Shown here one piece after another: positions 10,750-18,090 of a stretch of 64,000 nt of DNA (the first letter of the stretch is position 1; each line of letters begins with the position of its first letter). The notes beneath the pieces were generated by a model. The model ran no database searches, had not been told where the DNA came from, and saw only the letters and a program-made list of their open reading frames with translations. Source of the stretch: Lineus longissimus (lineage: Eukaryota; Nemertea; Pilidiophora; Heteronemertea; Lineidae); assembly GCF_910592395.1 (NCBI RefSeq), contig NC_088318.1, positions 6,654,756 to 6,718,755 of the forward strand, written 5' to 3'. The position numbers and the translations under genes were made by a program.

Positions 10750-12141
10750 ATGTATTATCCAATAGCAAATCAACATAAAAGTAAATTCACCTATGACTTC
10801 TTTAATTTAGAAGTAACTGTTAATACTAATAACTTCTTCAGACTACAAGAAACTAAGATAACACCTGGGTTTTTGAGCCTGAAAAATAAGAAAGACTGTC
10901 TGCTACTGGAAAAGAATCCATTATCGTTTTACCAGAACCAATTTAACATGGCTGTTTGGTTTGCTACAACAGGTTGTGGTATTTCAATAGACGATCACTT
11001 GAATCACAGTGACCCATTGTTAAGGTCAATTTACAGGTTTCATGTTTGCTATCAAATATTGAAGATCATGAAGAATCTAGAGATACCAATTCCAGGTGAA
11101 AGTGATTTTAATGAGACAAACAATAACATTAACCGTAGGAAACTAGGAGGGTTATTGAGTGAATTTGGTTTAAAAGACGAGTATGATTTCTCGGTGTTTG
11201 AAAATAACGGTGGTTGGAGGTCATGGAATGTACCGGATTACAACCCGAACATAACTGATCCCGGATATTACATCAATGATTCTAAAATCAATTTCTTCCT
11301 CATGCAAGTTCATGAAAATAGAATGCCACCGATGTTCAGTAAAGACTGGGATGCTGGAATGGCTAATTTCAAATATCCAGATATTTTCATCAAGGATCAT
11401 GTCAGGAGACACAAGAATGTATTTGATGTAATTACACAAAATGAATGTCAAACCTATCAACAATTCATGATATTTAAATCAAATGGTTTCTCTAATCCTG
11501 GAATAGAGAGGTTAAATGATACAATAAGAACATATGTTTACTGTATTCTGGGTGCTCAGGCGTTGACCAGAACACCAATAATTGGAGTACCGGGTACAGA
11601 ATTGGATGCACAGAAGGAATTTAACAAACTATTAAAGGATTCGATTAATCAACATCCTGATATTCCCACTTCAATTCAAAGATACCAAAAAGCAGTGAGT
11701 GACACTCATACAAGACTAGATTATGTAATATCACCAGGATTGTATGTCATAGGATCAAATATGGTACTCGTTATTTGTAAGCTGGATAACTACAATAATA
11801 ACATTTTAATAGCACCAAAAAATGCTAAACCCGGTAAGAATGACATTAACCACAAAAAGACCTTACCACCACCACTGATGGAAGGAAATAGCTCTAAGAA
11901 AATAAGAGTTAAGAGTAGCGTTGGTACTGTCAAGACGGACTTCGTCCTGAGAGCAAAGCTCGAGACCAGTCATAAACCAAATAGTAATGTTGATACACCA
12001 AAAACAACTGAAACCTCAAAGAATACTCCTACTACTACTAAACTTGACACCAAAGTTGAGAAGGTGGATGATACTCATAAAACAATTAAATTCATGCTTT
12101 ACTCAGTTGTTGGTACATTGATTGTTTTTATGGTTAGATAA
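10750..12141 (+). CDS. Cassette gene 1: 463-codon protein of unknown function, C-terminal membrane anchor
   Basis: I do not recognise this protein. It is the first cassette gene, with ATG at 10750 after an AT-rich leader. Residues 1-350 look like a folded globular region, with FATTGCGISIDDHL near 76-89 and an RSIYRFHV...QILKIM helix near 96-109. Residues 370-440 are Lys/Thr/Ser-rich and disordered, and hold repeat copy 1 in frame (TDFVLRAKLE, about 396-405). The last 18 residues (FMLYSVVGTLIVFMV) form a hydrophobic segment suited to tail anchoring in a membrane. Gene 2 starts 11 bp after the stop. The mirror copy differs at residue 100 (Cys here, Tyr there) and residue 343 (Cys here, Gly there). 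A structural role in a virus-like particle is possible but is inference only. Confidence 0.8.
   Translation: MYYPIANQHKSKFTYDFFNLEVTVNTNNFFRLQETKITPGFLSLKNKKDCLLLEKNPLSFYQNQFNMAVWFATTGCGISIDDHLNHSDPLLRSIYRFHVCYQILKIMKNLEIPIPGESDFNETNNNINRRKLGGLLSEFGLKDEYDFSVFENNGGWRSWNVPDYNPNITDPGYYINDSKINFFLMQVHENRMPPMFSKDWDAGMANFKYPDIFIKDHVRRHKNVFDVITQNECQTYQQFMIFKSNGFSNPGIERLNDTIRTYVYCILGAQALTRTPIIGVPGTELDAQKEFNKLLKDSINQHPDIPTSIQRYQKAVSDTHTRLDYVISPGLYVIGSNMVLVICKLDNYNNNILIAPKNAKPGKNDINHKKTLPPPLMEGNSSKKIRVKSSVGTVKTDFVLRAKLETSHKPNSNVDTPKTTETSKNTPTTTKLDTKVEKVDDTHKTIKFMLYSVVGTLIVFMVR
11936..11963 (+). repeat. Double-hairpin repeat, copy 1 (gene 1)
   Basis: Canonical 28-nt form. The first hairpin is GGAC-TTC-GTCC, the spacer is TGA, and the second hairpin is GAGC-AAA-GCTC. 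It is read in the frame giving DFVLRAKLE. Confidence 0.9.
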
Positions 12142-12151
12142 ATAAGTAATT

Positions 12152-13771
12152 ATGGCTGAAGGAGGTGAAAATTATGAAATGGATGATTACGATCCACAAT
12201 CATCATCATCATCATCAGGAACTTTTGAACAAATTCTAGAAATGAGAAAGGATGATTTAATTAATCAATATTATCACGCAAGATACAACACAGGTGAAAC
12301 CAATAGAACTTTTCAAGATGCCGGCACAACATACAACACAGGAGGTGAATATATCCAAATGGATGAGATAGATCCTAATACAAGTGAAACCAATAGAACT
12401 TTTCAAGATGACGGCACAACATACAACACAGGAGGTGGAAATCTTACTACTGAAACTTCATTCAGTACACCAGAAAGAGTAAGAGGTATTGTCCCTGAAT
12501 TGATGGAAAAGGAGTTAAGTTACGATACAATAGAGGATAAACTTGATACAGCATTGGGAGGATCAAACTGGAATTATGACAAGAAAAAATTGAGTAATCT
12601 TGCACCACACATTAGTTACAATGGAAACAAACTTTATTACGATCCGAAAACAAAGTATGAAGTTGATTTGATAAAAGGTAAACTTGAAAACGAAAATTTA
12701 TTTGACTGGCGTAATAAGGATAAAACCATTATTATCAAGTTAATTCCTTTAACTAAGGATAATGGAAGCTTCTATGCTGAAGGCACATTAAAGACTAAGT
12801 TTGGTACTAGATTTGTTGACATGATTAGAGGTATGATTGCACCTGACCCACCAGTAAGGGAACCTACATTAGTAACCCCTGAAACACAGGCAGTAATTAA
12901 TGAGGTAAACAGTTCAAACAAACCAATAGATAAACTGATAGATTCTAATGATGATGAACTTAAATCACTGGGTTTTACTGAATATGCCTTGAGAGAACTT
13001 AGAGGGTTAAAACAGGCTGGTGATAAACTAGCTGCAGTAAAGAGGGATAAGGACATGCAAATACAAGAACTAGAAAATCAACTTCATAATTTAACAAGAG
13101 ACTATGTAAAGTCTGTAGAAGAAGGTTCTGAAGATAAAGGGGAGTTGAAAAAGCAAATAGATGAACTAAATGACAAATTGCATGAGGAACAGTCAAAGGT
13201 ATGGAGGTTAGACAATGACAGGGAGTCACAAACTAGAAGAATAAAACGTTTAATTGTTGATGTTCTAAAGAAACCAGATTCAACTATTCCTCTGAAGGAC
13301 AGAATAAAGTTACTTTTTAAGACATATGGTGTAACTATTAGCGCCATAATAACAGCTGTTGTAATGACATTTACAACTCTAGGTCTTAGTATCAGTAGTG
13401 CTTTAAGTGGTGCCACTAAATCTGTAAAACCAACTCCAGGACCAGACCCAACTCCAGGACCAGACCCAACTCCAGGACCTACACCAGAACCTGGACCAAA
13501 ACCATCAATACCAGATAAAGTAAAAGAAGGTCTCAAGAAGTTTGCTGAATGGCTAAAAGAACTAGCCAAGAAATCAGCTGCGGCTTTACCGGGAATCATC
13601 GGTTCTATCGTATCATTTCTCCTGAAAACAATTGGTGCAGTTGTTGGCTTTCTAGCTGAACATCTGATCATAGCAGTTATTGCTATTGTGAGCTCCATAA
13701 TTTATGGTTTAATTGGGGGTGTTAAAGCCTTAAAATCACGTAAAACAGTAAAATCACGTAAAAGGTCTTAG
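12152..13771 (+). CDS. Cassette gene 2: 539-codon coiled-coil membrane protein of unknown function
   Basis: Not recognised. In order: an acidic, Ser-rich N-terminus; a duplicated segment (ETNRTFQDAGTTYNTGG, then ETNRTFQDDGTTYNTGG, about residues 49-97); a folded region about 120-260; a charged heptad-rich coiled coil about 285-375; a hydrophobic span (VTISAIITAVVMTFTTLGL, about 392-416); a Pro/Gly linker of TPGPDP repeats (about 427-453); and a long hydrophobic region (AAALPGIIGSIVSFLLKTIG onward, about 475-525) ending in a basic KSRK tail. The layout suits a membrane-inserted rod or stalk protein. I have an unverified impression that similar 'ALPGIIGSIVSFLL' proteins recur among unnamed invertebrate predictions. 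The only replacement I noticed in the mirror copy is Glu6 to Lys. Confidence 0.8.
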   Translation: MAEGGENYEMDDYDPQSSSSSSGTFEQILEMRKDDLINQYYHARYNTGETNRTFQDAGTTYNTGGEYIQMDEIDPNTSETNRTFQDDGTTYNTGGGNLTTETSFSTPERVRGIVPELMEKELSYDTIEDKLDTALGGSNWNYDKKKLSNLAPHISYNGNKLYYDPKTKYEVDLIKGKLENENLFDWRNKDKTIIIKLIPLTKDNGSFYAEGTLKTKFGTRFVDMIRGMIAPDPPVREPTLVTPETQAVINEVNSSNKPIDKLIDSNDDELKSLGFTEYALRELRGLKQAGDKLAAVKRDKDMQIQELENQLHNLTRDYVKSVEEGSEDKGELKKQIDELNDKLHEEQSKVWRLDNDRESQTRRIKRLIVDVLKKPDSTIPLKDRIKLLFKTYGVTISAIITAVVMTFTTLGLSISSALSGATKSVKPTPGPDPTPGPDPTPGPTPEPGPKPSIPDKVKEGLKKFAEWLKELAKKSAAALPGIIGSIVSFLLKTIGAVVGFLAEHLIIAVIAIVSSIIYGLIGGVKALKSRKTVKSRKRS

Positions 13772-13818
13772 GTGACCTTCTATCAAAACAATGTGTAAAA
13801 AATAATTATTATGTAAAT

Positions 13819-15081
13819 ATGAATAAATACATCTCATTAAAAGACTATTATTCTAGTGAGTCGGACTTCGTCCTGAGAGCAGAGCTTGAGTGGAACAATG
13901 AGAATCTTAAAGGATACATTCGTCCTAGGGTCATGGATCGAGCTATGCTCTCAGGACTGCGTCCGACTAGAAATTTTAGTGAAGAAAATGTCAGCAAGAA
14001 TTATGACAGTGGGAAATTTGATAAGCCTACTCGAGCTATGCTCTCAAGACGAAGTCTGACTAGGACAAAGTCCCGAGAGCAAAGCTCGACTGAGACAATC
14101 AAAGTAGTCCTGCCAAGAATGAAAGAATATGACGTCAGTACCAACACTAATGCTCAATTCTGCCGTAATTGTAAAAGGTGGACACTTTTTGAGTATCAAA
14201 AAAACTTGAATTCAGCAAGGTACGCAGCTAAAACTGTGAAGTATCAATTCTGCACCAATTGCAATTCGACTACTTACGACGATGATTTTAAAACTCTTGA
14301 GATCAATATTGACAACAAGACACGTTACTTTGACAGTATTCTAAGGAAACTTGGATGGAGTCGGCTGTCCCAATCGGCAGTTAAGTATTTAAAGGACTTT
14401 GTGGAAGGGTATTTACAGTGCTACTTTTCAAGTCACAGAAAATGTCTTAGTAAGCAGAGATATGAAAGTACTCTTCAGTCAGCCCTAAAAATGGGTATTA
14501 ACACTCTCCCCTCTAAGTTATGTAACCAAGGGTTACATGGTGAAGCCATGCTTTTTAAATTTCACTGTGGGGAATATGATTGGTTTCTTGCCATTGAATT
14601 TATTAACAGGGCAATTGGTAAACCGCAATTAACCGATGAGAATATCACTGACCTTAGACTAGTGTACTATGCTTTCCTTAGATTTCTGCATTACTGTGGT
14701 GTCAAGGTCACCATTAACTACAAGGTATTTTTACACCAAGCCTTTAAAACGCTGAAAATTGATTATGTAATATTTACACCTTTTTTAACCAACAAGGAGC
14801 GAGTAAATGATTTGGAGAGATTATGGTATGATTTCACTCAAAGTATTTTCTTCCAGAATTACAAGGTTGAGAAGGAATATGACCAGGATATTGACAAGCA
14901 GTTTGACGTTTTACTGAGTGCCAGTGCAGGTCGAGACATTAACTGCATCAGTAATATTAAGTTTACACCAGCCGGACTTCGTCCTGAGAGCATAGCTCGA
15001 GCCGGACTTCGTCCTGAGAGCACAGCTCGAGCCGGACTTCGTCCTGAGAGCACAGCTCGATCTAGTGTTAAGATGCAATAA
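13819..15081 (+). CDS. Cassette gene 3: 420-codon protein with a Cys4 zinc-ribbon-like motif
   Basis: Not recognised. The N-terminal 100 residues are largely made of in-frame double-hairpin repeats (copies 2-5). A Cys4 motif follows: C115-x2-C118, then 26 residues, then C145-x2-C148, within aromatic and basic sequence (CRNCKRWTLFEYQ and FCTNCNS). This would bind one zinc ion if folded like a zinc ribbon. Residues 165-380 look all-helical, rich in aromatic and basic residues. The C-terminus is three tandem 10-residue copies (AGLRPES.AR) encoded by repeat copies 6-8. A zinc ribbon followed by helices could fit a nucleic-acid-binding or transcription role, but the Cys spacing is wider than in TFIIB, so no family is assigned. 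The mirror copy has Glu instead of Gln at 185. Confidence 0.8.
   Translation: MNKYISLKDYYSSESDFVLRAELEWNNENLKGYIRPRVMDRAMLSGLRPTRNFSEENVSKNYDSGKFDKPTRAMLSRRSLTRTKSREQSSTETIKVVLPRMKEYDVSTNTNAQFCRNCKRWTLFEYQKNLNSARYAAKTVKYQFCTNCNSTTYDDDFKTLEINIDNKTRYFDSILRKLGWSRLSQSAVKYLKDFVEGYLQCYFSSHRKCLSKQRYESTLQSALKMGINTLPSKLCNQGLHGEAMLFKFHCGEYDWFLAIEFINRAIGKPQLTDENITDLRLVYYAFLRFLHYCGVKVTINYKVFLHQAFKTLKIDYVIFTPFLTNKERVNDLERLWYDFTQSIFFQNYKVEKEYDQDIDKQFDVLLSASAGRDINCISNIKFTPAGLRPESIARAGLRPESTARAGLRPESTARSSVKMQ
13862..13889 (+). repeat. Double-hairpin repeat, copy 2 (gene 3)
   Basis: Same orientation and frame as copy 1. The second stem reads GAGC-AGA-GCTT, with one G-U pair. Confidence 0.88.
13938..13965 (-). 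repeat. Double-hairpin repeat, copy 3 (gene 3, reversed)
   Basis: Reverse orientation, read as RAMLSGLRP. The first stem is intact, with loop GCA instead of TTC. Confidence 0.88.
14031..14089. repeat. Double-hairpin repeat, copies 4 and 5 as a head-to-head pair (gene 3)
   Basis: Copy 4 (14031-14058) is reversed. Its first stem has changed to AGAC-TTC-GTCT, a paired (compensatory) change. Copy 5 (14062-14089) is forward and read in the third frame, where the canonical spacer TGA would be a stop codon. This copy has CGA instead, so the gene stays open. Confidence 0.88.
14973..15060 (+). repeat. Double-hairpin repeat, copies 6-8 in tandem (gene 3)
   Basis: Three 28-nt copies at a 30-bp period (14973-15000, 15003-15030, 15033-15060), joined by GC. 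They are read as GLRPESIAR and GLRPESTAR, forming the C-terminus of gene 3 shortly before its stop. Confidence 0.92.
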
Positions 15082-15132
15082 AGTTGTGAAAACAGCATTT
15101 TGCACTTAACAGTCATTTTTCCATAATTTTAA

Positions 15133-15984
15133 ATGAATAATCAGCAAATGAATAATCAGACATCTGCAGTGATTGAACAACAGATGAAACAGATTGGTGT
15201 TATGAGTCCTGAGAGCTTAGCTCGAGTTGGGGCTTCTAACCAACAGAACACTGGTAGTTACCAACAAAACAGAACTAACTTTCAACAGAACTGCTCTACA
15301 AATCAACAAGTTTCAAACAAGCAGTTGAATAGTTCAAATTTTGTTAATCCTAGTCAAGGAATAGTTAATCCCAGTCAAGGAATAGTCAATTCTAGTTGCC
15401 AACTAGGCTCAACTCGAGCTACGCTCTCAGGACAAAGTCCGACTAGCAATCAACAAAATTTGAACTATTTGACTGATAGTGGCCTTAAAGCCAAACAAGA
15501 CTTAGAGATTCTAGTTGCAACTGGTAAAAGCAAGGATTTCCTTAATAAACAAATAACTTTTAATGACTTAGATAATATGACTGAAAAAGAAATCTTAAAA
15601 CACCATAGAATGTATGAAACAAAGATGGCTGCCAGACTTACTGATTCTTTGGGTAAGACAGTAATTAAAGCTTACACTAAATTATCAAGGTGGTTATTAC
15701 CAATAGATGATGAAGATAATCTTTATCATGATCTTAGAAATGATTATTTGATAACTAACGAGTTGGATAAATGGCTTGGATGGTTGAGTTTGAGAATGGG
15801 ACCATTAACTGCACTTGCCTCAACAACACTTATTACTTTAGGTCATTGTCATGAGGAATCATCTATGACTGCATCGAGTATGACTGCATCAAATATGAAT
15901 ACACCAAATATGACTGTCTCTGAATGTGACAAATCAATAGATGAAAGTCTAGATATCACAGGTAGTGATGATAAAGAAGACTAA
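15133..15984 (+). CDS. Cassette gene 4: 283-codon Gln/Asn-rich protein of unknown function
   Basis: Not recognised. Residues 1-115 are Gln/Asn/Ser-rich and carry a short internal repeat (NPSQGIV twice), a truncated forward hairpin repeat (SPESLAR, about 25-31) and a reversed copy (RATLSGQSP, about 95-103). Residues 118-235 look helical, with LTDSLGKTVIKAYTKLSRWL and DKWLGWLSLRMGPLTALA. The tail repeats SSMTAS/NMNTP units and ends acidic (DITGSDDKED). A prion-like low-complexity N-terminus plus a helical core would suit a scaffolding or nucleoprotein role, but this is a guess. Mirror-copy differences are Ser/Asn in the SGQ.P segment and Thr/Asn in ARL.DSLG. Confidence 0.75.
   Translation: MNNQQMNNQTSAVIEQQMKQIGVMSPESLARVGASNQQNTGSYQQNRTNFQQNCSTNQQVSNKQLNSSNFVNPSQGIVNPSQGIVNSSCQLGSTRATLSGQSPTSNQQNLNYLTDSGLKAKQDLEILVATGKSKDFLNKQITFNDLDNMTEKEILKHHRMYETKMAARLTDSLGKTVIKAYTKLSRWLLPIDDEDNLYHDLRNDYLITNELDKWLGWLSLRMGPLTALASTTLITLGHCHEESSMTASSMTASNMNTPNMTVSECDKSIDESLDITGSDDKED
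15205..15225 (+). repeat. Double-hairpin repeat, copy 9, truncated (gene 4)
   Basis: The 3' three quarters of the repeat (AGTCCTGAGAGC onward), with the second hairpin GAGC-TTA-GCTC intact and the first hairpin half lost. Confidence 0.75.
15414..15441 (-). repeat. Double-hairpin repeat, copy 10 (gene 4, reversed)
   Basis: Reverse orientation. Both four-base stems are intact, with loop variants in each hairpin. Read as RATLSGQSP. Confidence 0.88.
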
Positions 15985-16033
15985 ATTAACCTGGTTATGA
16001 GAACATAGTTCGAATTAAATTCGGCCAAGATAA

Positions 16034-16546
16034 ATGGAACTTGAAACTGTAACTGATACTACTAAAGTTTCAGTGTCTAAGAAACCTCGATCAGAGAAAC
16101 AATTAGCATGGTCTAGAGAACTGGGTAGAAGATCTAAGGAATTTAAGAGGATAAAAAAGGATAAGACGACATTTAAAGTACAGGACTCCTCACCAAACAA
16201 CAGAGTTGTGGAAAAGGAGGAAGAAGAATTAGAGGAAGAAGAACCACAATCTCAAAATACTGATGTATCACTGCGTGAATCTAGTAGTAATACTTATGAT
16301 ATGTACTATGTACTAGGTTTAGGTGCAATTATTTTAGCATCATTTATCATGTTTAAGAAACTTCCTAAAAAAGTAAGTAAAGAGCAGCGATCAGGCTTGA
16401 ATCGAGCTCTGCTCTCAGGACAAAGTCCTAATCGAACTTTGTTCTCTGGACAAAGTCCGAATGAAGCAGTCATGAAGGGATCAATTAACCCTCTTGTTAA
16501 ACCTGTAGTTAAAGAGAAGAAATGTACTATTCCTTTAATGGAATGA
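16034..16546 (+). CDS. Cassette gene 5: 170-codon single-span membrane protein of unknown function
   Basis: Not recognised. The N-terminal 50 residues are strongly basic (KKPRSEKQLAWSRELGRR, KEFKRIKK). An acidic run follows (KEEEELEEEE, about 57-66), then a Ser-rich spacer, one hydrophobic span (YVLGLGAIILASFIMF, about 94-112) and a short basic tail. The tail holds two reversed hairpin repeats, read as RALLSGQSPNRTLFSGQSPN. It ends IPLME; gene 1 has a similar PPPLME phrase near 373-380. The stop codon lies inside the inner inverted repeat (16530-16559). The mirror copy is two codons shorter before the membrane span. Confidence 0.75.
   Translation: MELETVTDTTKVSVSKKPRSEKQLAWSRELGRRSKEFKRIKKDKTTFKVQDSSPNNRVVEKEEEELEEEEPQSQNTDVSLRESSSNTYDMYYVLGLGAIILASFIMFKKLPKKVSKEQRSGLNRALLSGQSPNRTLFSGQSPNEAVMKGSINPLVKPVVKEKKCTIPLME
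16402..16459 (-). repeat. Double-hairpin repeat, copies 11 and 12 (gene 5, reversed)
   Basis: Two tandem reversed copies at a 30-bp period. In copy 12 the second stem reads GAAC-AAA-GTTC instead of GAGC-ANA-GCTC. Both sides changed together, a second compensatory pair. Confidence 0.88.
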
Positions 16547-16559
16547 TCTCATCAGGTGG
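16530..16559. repeat. Inner inverted repeat, cassette end
   Basis: Reverse complement of the 10662-10691 repeat at 25 of 30 positions, ending ATCAGGTGG. It overlaps the last codons of gene 5. Its mirror lies at 16619-16648. Confidence 0.65.
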
Positions 16560-16618
16560 TCGAGCAGAGCTCTCAGGACGAAGTCCGTCTAGGACAAAGG
16601 CCAGAGAGCTCTGCTCGA
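16560..16618. repeat. Centre of the palindrome: head-to-head pair of double-hairpin repeats
   Basis: Copy 13 (16560-16587, reversed) and copy 14 (16591-16618, forward) face each other across GTCT-like bases. The outer 17 bp (GGTCGAGCAGAGCTCTC) are perfectly inverted. The inner 29 bp are not, because the two copies differ in the first hairpin. This is the symmetry axis of the whole element. Confidence 0.9.
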
Positions 16619-16631
16619 CCACCTGATGAGA

Positions 16632-17138
16632 TCATTCCATTAAAGGAATAGTACATTTCTTCTCTTTAACTACAGGTTTAACAAGAGGGTTAATTGATCC
16701 CTTCATGACTGCTTCATTCGGACTTTGTCCAGAGAACAAAGTTCGATTAGGACTTTGTCCTGAGAGCAGAGCTCGATTCAAGCCTGATCGCTGCTCTTTA
16801 CTTACTTTTTTAGGAAGTTTCTTAAACATGATAAATGATGCTAAAATAATTGCACCTAAACCTAGTACATAGACATAAGTATTACTACTAGATTCACGCA
16901 GTGATACATCAGTATTTTGAGATTGTGGTTCTTCTTCCTCTAATTCTTCTTCCTCCTTTTCCACAACTCTGTTGTTTTGTGAGGAGTCCTGTACTTTAAA
17001 TGTCGTCTTATCCTTTTTTATCCTCTTAAATTCCTTAGATCTTCTACCCAGTTCTCTAGACCATGCTAATTGTTTCTCTGATCGAGGTTTCTTAGACACT
17101 GAAACTTTAGTAGTATCAGTTACAGTTTCAAGTTCCAT
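16632..17138 (-). CDS. Cassette gene 5, mirror copy (168 codons)
   Basis: Same protein as 16034-16546, encoded on the other arm and transcribed toward the centre. It has Gln for Pro in DSS.NN and lacks six bases before the membrane span (TYVYV instead of TYDMYYV). The frame is intact. This 6-bp change is the only length difference noticed between the coding arms. Confidence 0.75.
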   Translation of the reverse strand: MELETVTDTTKVSVSKKPRSEKQLAWSRELGRRSKEFKRIKKDKTTFKVQDSSQNNRVVEKEEEELEEEEPQSQNTDVSLRESSSNTYVYVLGLGAIILASFIMFKKLPKKVSKEQRSGLNRALLSGQSPNRTLFSGQSPNEAVMKGSINPLVKPVVKEKKCTIPLME

Positions 17139-17187
17139 TTATCTTGGCCGAATTTAATTCGAACTATGTTCTCATAACCAGGTTAAT

Positions 17188-18039
17188 TTAGTCTTCTTTA
17201 TCATCACTACCTGTGATATCTAGACTTTCATCTATTGATTTGTCACATTCAGAGACAGTCATATTTGGTGTATTCATATTTGATGCAGTCATACTCGATG
17301 CAGTCATAGATGATTCCTCATGACAATGACCTAAAGTAATAAGTGTTGTTGAGGCAAGTGCAGTTAATGGTCCCATTCTCAAACTCAACCATCCAAGCCA
17401 TTTATCCAACTCGTTAGTTATCAAATAATCATTTCTAAGATCATGATAAAGATTATCTTCATCATCTATTGGTAATAACCACCTTGATAATTTAGTGTAA
17501 GCTTTAATTACTGTCTTACCCAAAGAATCATTAAGTCTGGCAGCCATCTTTGTTTCATACATTCTATGGTGTTTTAAGATTTCTTTTTCAGTCATATTAT
17601 CTAAGTCATTAAAAGTTATTTGTTTATTAAGGAAATCCTTGCTTTTACCAGTTGCAACTAGAATCTCTAAGTCTTGTTTGGCTTTAAGGCCACTATCAGT
17701 CAAATAGTTCAAATTTTGTTGATTGCTAGTCGGATTTTGTCCTGAGAGCGTAGCTCGAGTTGAGCCTAGTTGGCAACTAGAATTGACTATTCCTTGACTG
17801 GGATTAACTATTCCTTGACTAGGATTAACAAAATTTGAACTATTCAACTGCTTGTTTGAAACTTGTTGATTTGTAGAGCAGTTCTGTTGAAAGTTAGTTC
17901 TGTTTTGTTGGTAACTACCAGTGTTCTGTTGGTTAGAAGCCCCAACTCGAGCTAAGCTCTCAGGACTCATAACACCAATCTGTTTCATCTGTTGTTCAAT
18001 CACTGCAGATGTCTGATTATTCATTTGCTGATTATTCAT
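17188..18039 (-). CDS. Cassette gene 4, mirror copy (283 codons)
   Basis: Same length and domain order as 15133-15984. Two replacements noticed: Asn for Ser in SGQ.P and Asn for Thr in ARL.DSLG. The frame is intact. Confidence 0.75.
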   Translation of the reverse strand: MNNQQMNNQTSAVIEQQMKQIGVMSPESLARVGASNQQNTGSYQQNRTNFQQNCSTNQQVSNKQLNSSNFVNPSQGIVNPSQGIVNSSCQLGSTRATLSGQNPTSNQQNLNYLTDSGLKAKQDLEILVATGKSKDFLNKQITFNDLDNMTEKEILKHHRMYETKMAARLNDSLGKTVIKAYTKLSRWLLPIDDEDNLYHDLRNDYLITNELDKWLGWLSLRMGPLTALASTTLITLGHCHEESSMTASSMTASNMNTPNMTVSECDKSIDESLDITGSDDKED

Positions 18040-18090
18040 TTAAAATTATGGAAAAATGACTGTTAAGTGCAAAATGCTGTTTTCACAACT

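Noticed and set aside
13102-13698. 198-codon antisense open frame over gene 2 (and its mirror at 19474-20070)
   Set aside because: Shadow of the Pro/Gly and hydrophobic coding region on the other strand. It has no independent features.
14973-15060. CRISPR-like or satellite array
   Set aside because: Only three 30-bp copies, with no unique spacers, inside a gene and encoding its C-terminus. They belong to the dispersed double-hairpin repeat.
13819-15081. TFIIB or viral late transcription factor identity for gene 3
   Set aside because: A Cys4 motif followed by helices is suggestive, but the 26-residue spacing and lack of other family motifs do not support the name.
11936-16618. Hammerhead ribozyme cores, suggested by GGACGAA and CTGATGAG near the centre
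   Set aside because: The invariant core order (CTGATGA, stem II, GAAA and the cleavage triplet) cannot be assembled from any copy. The resemblance is short and accidental.
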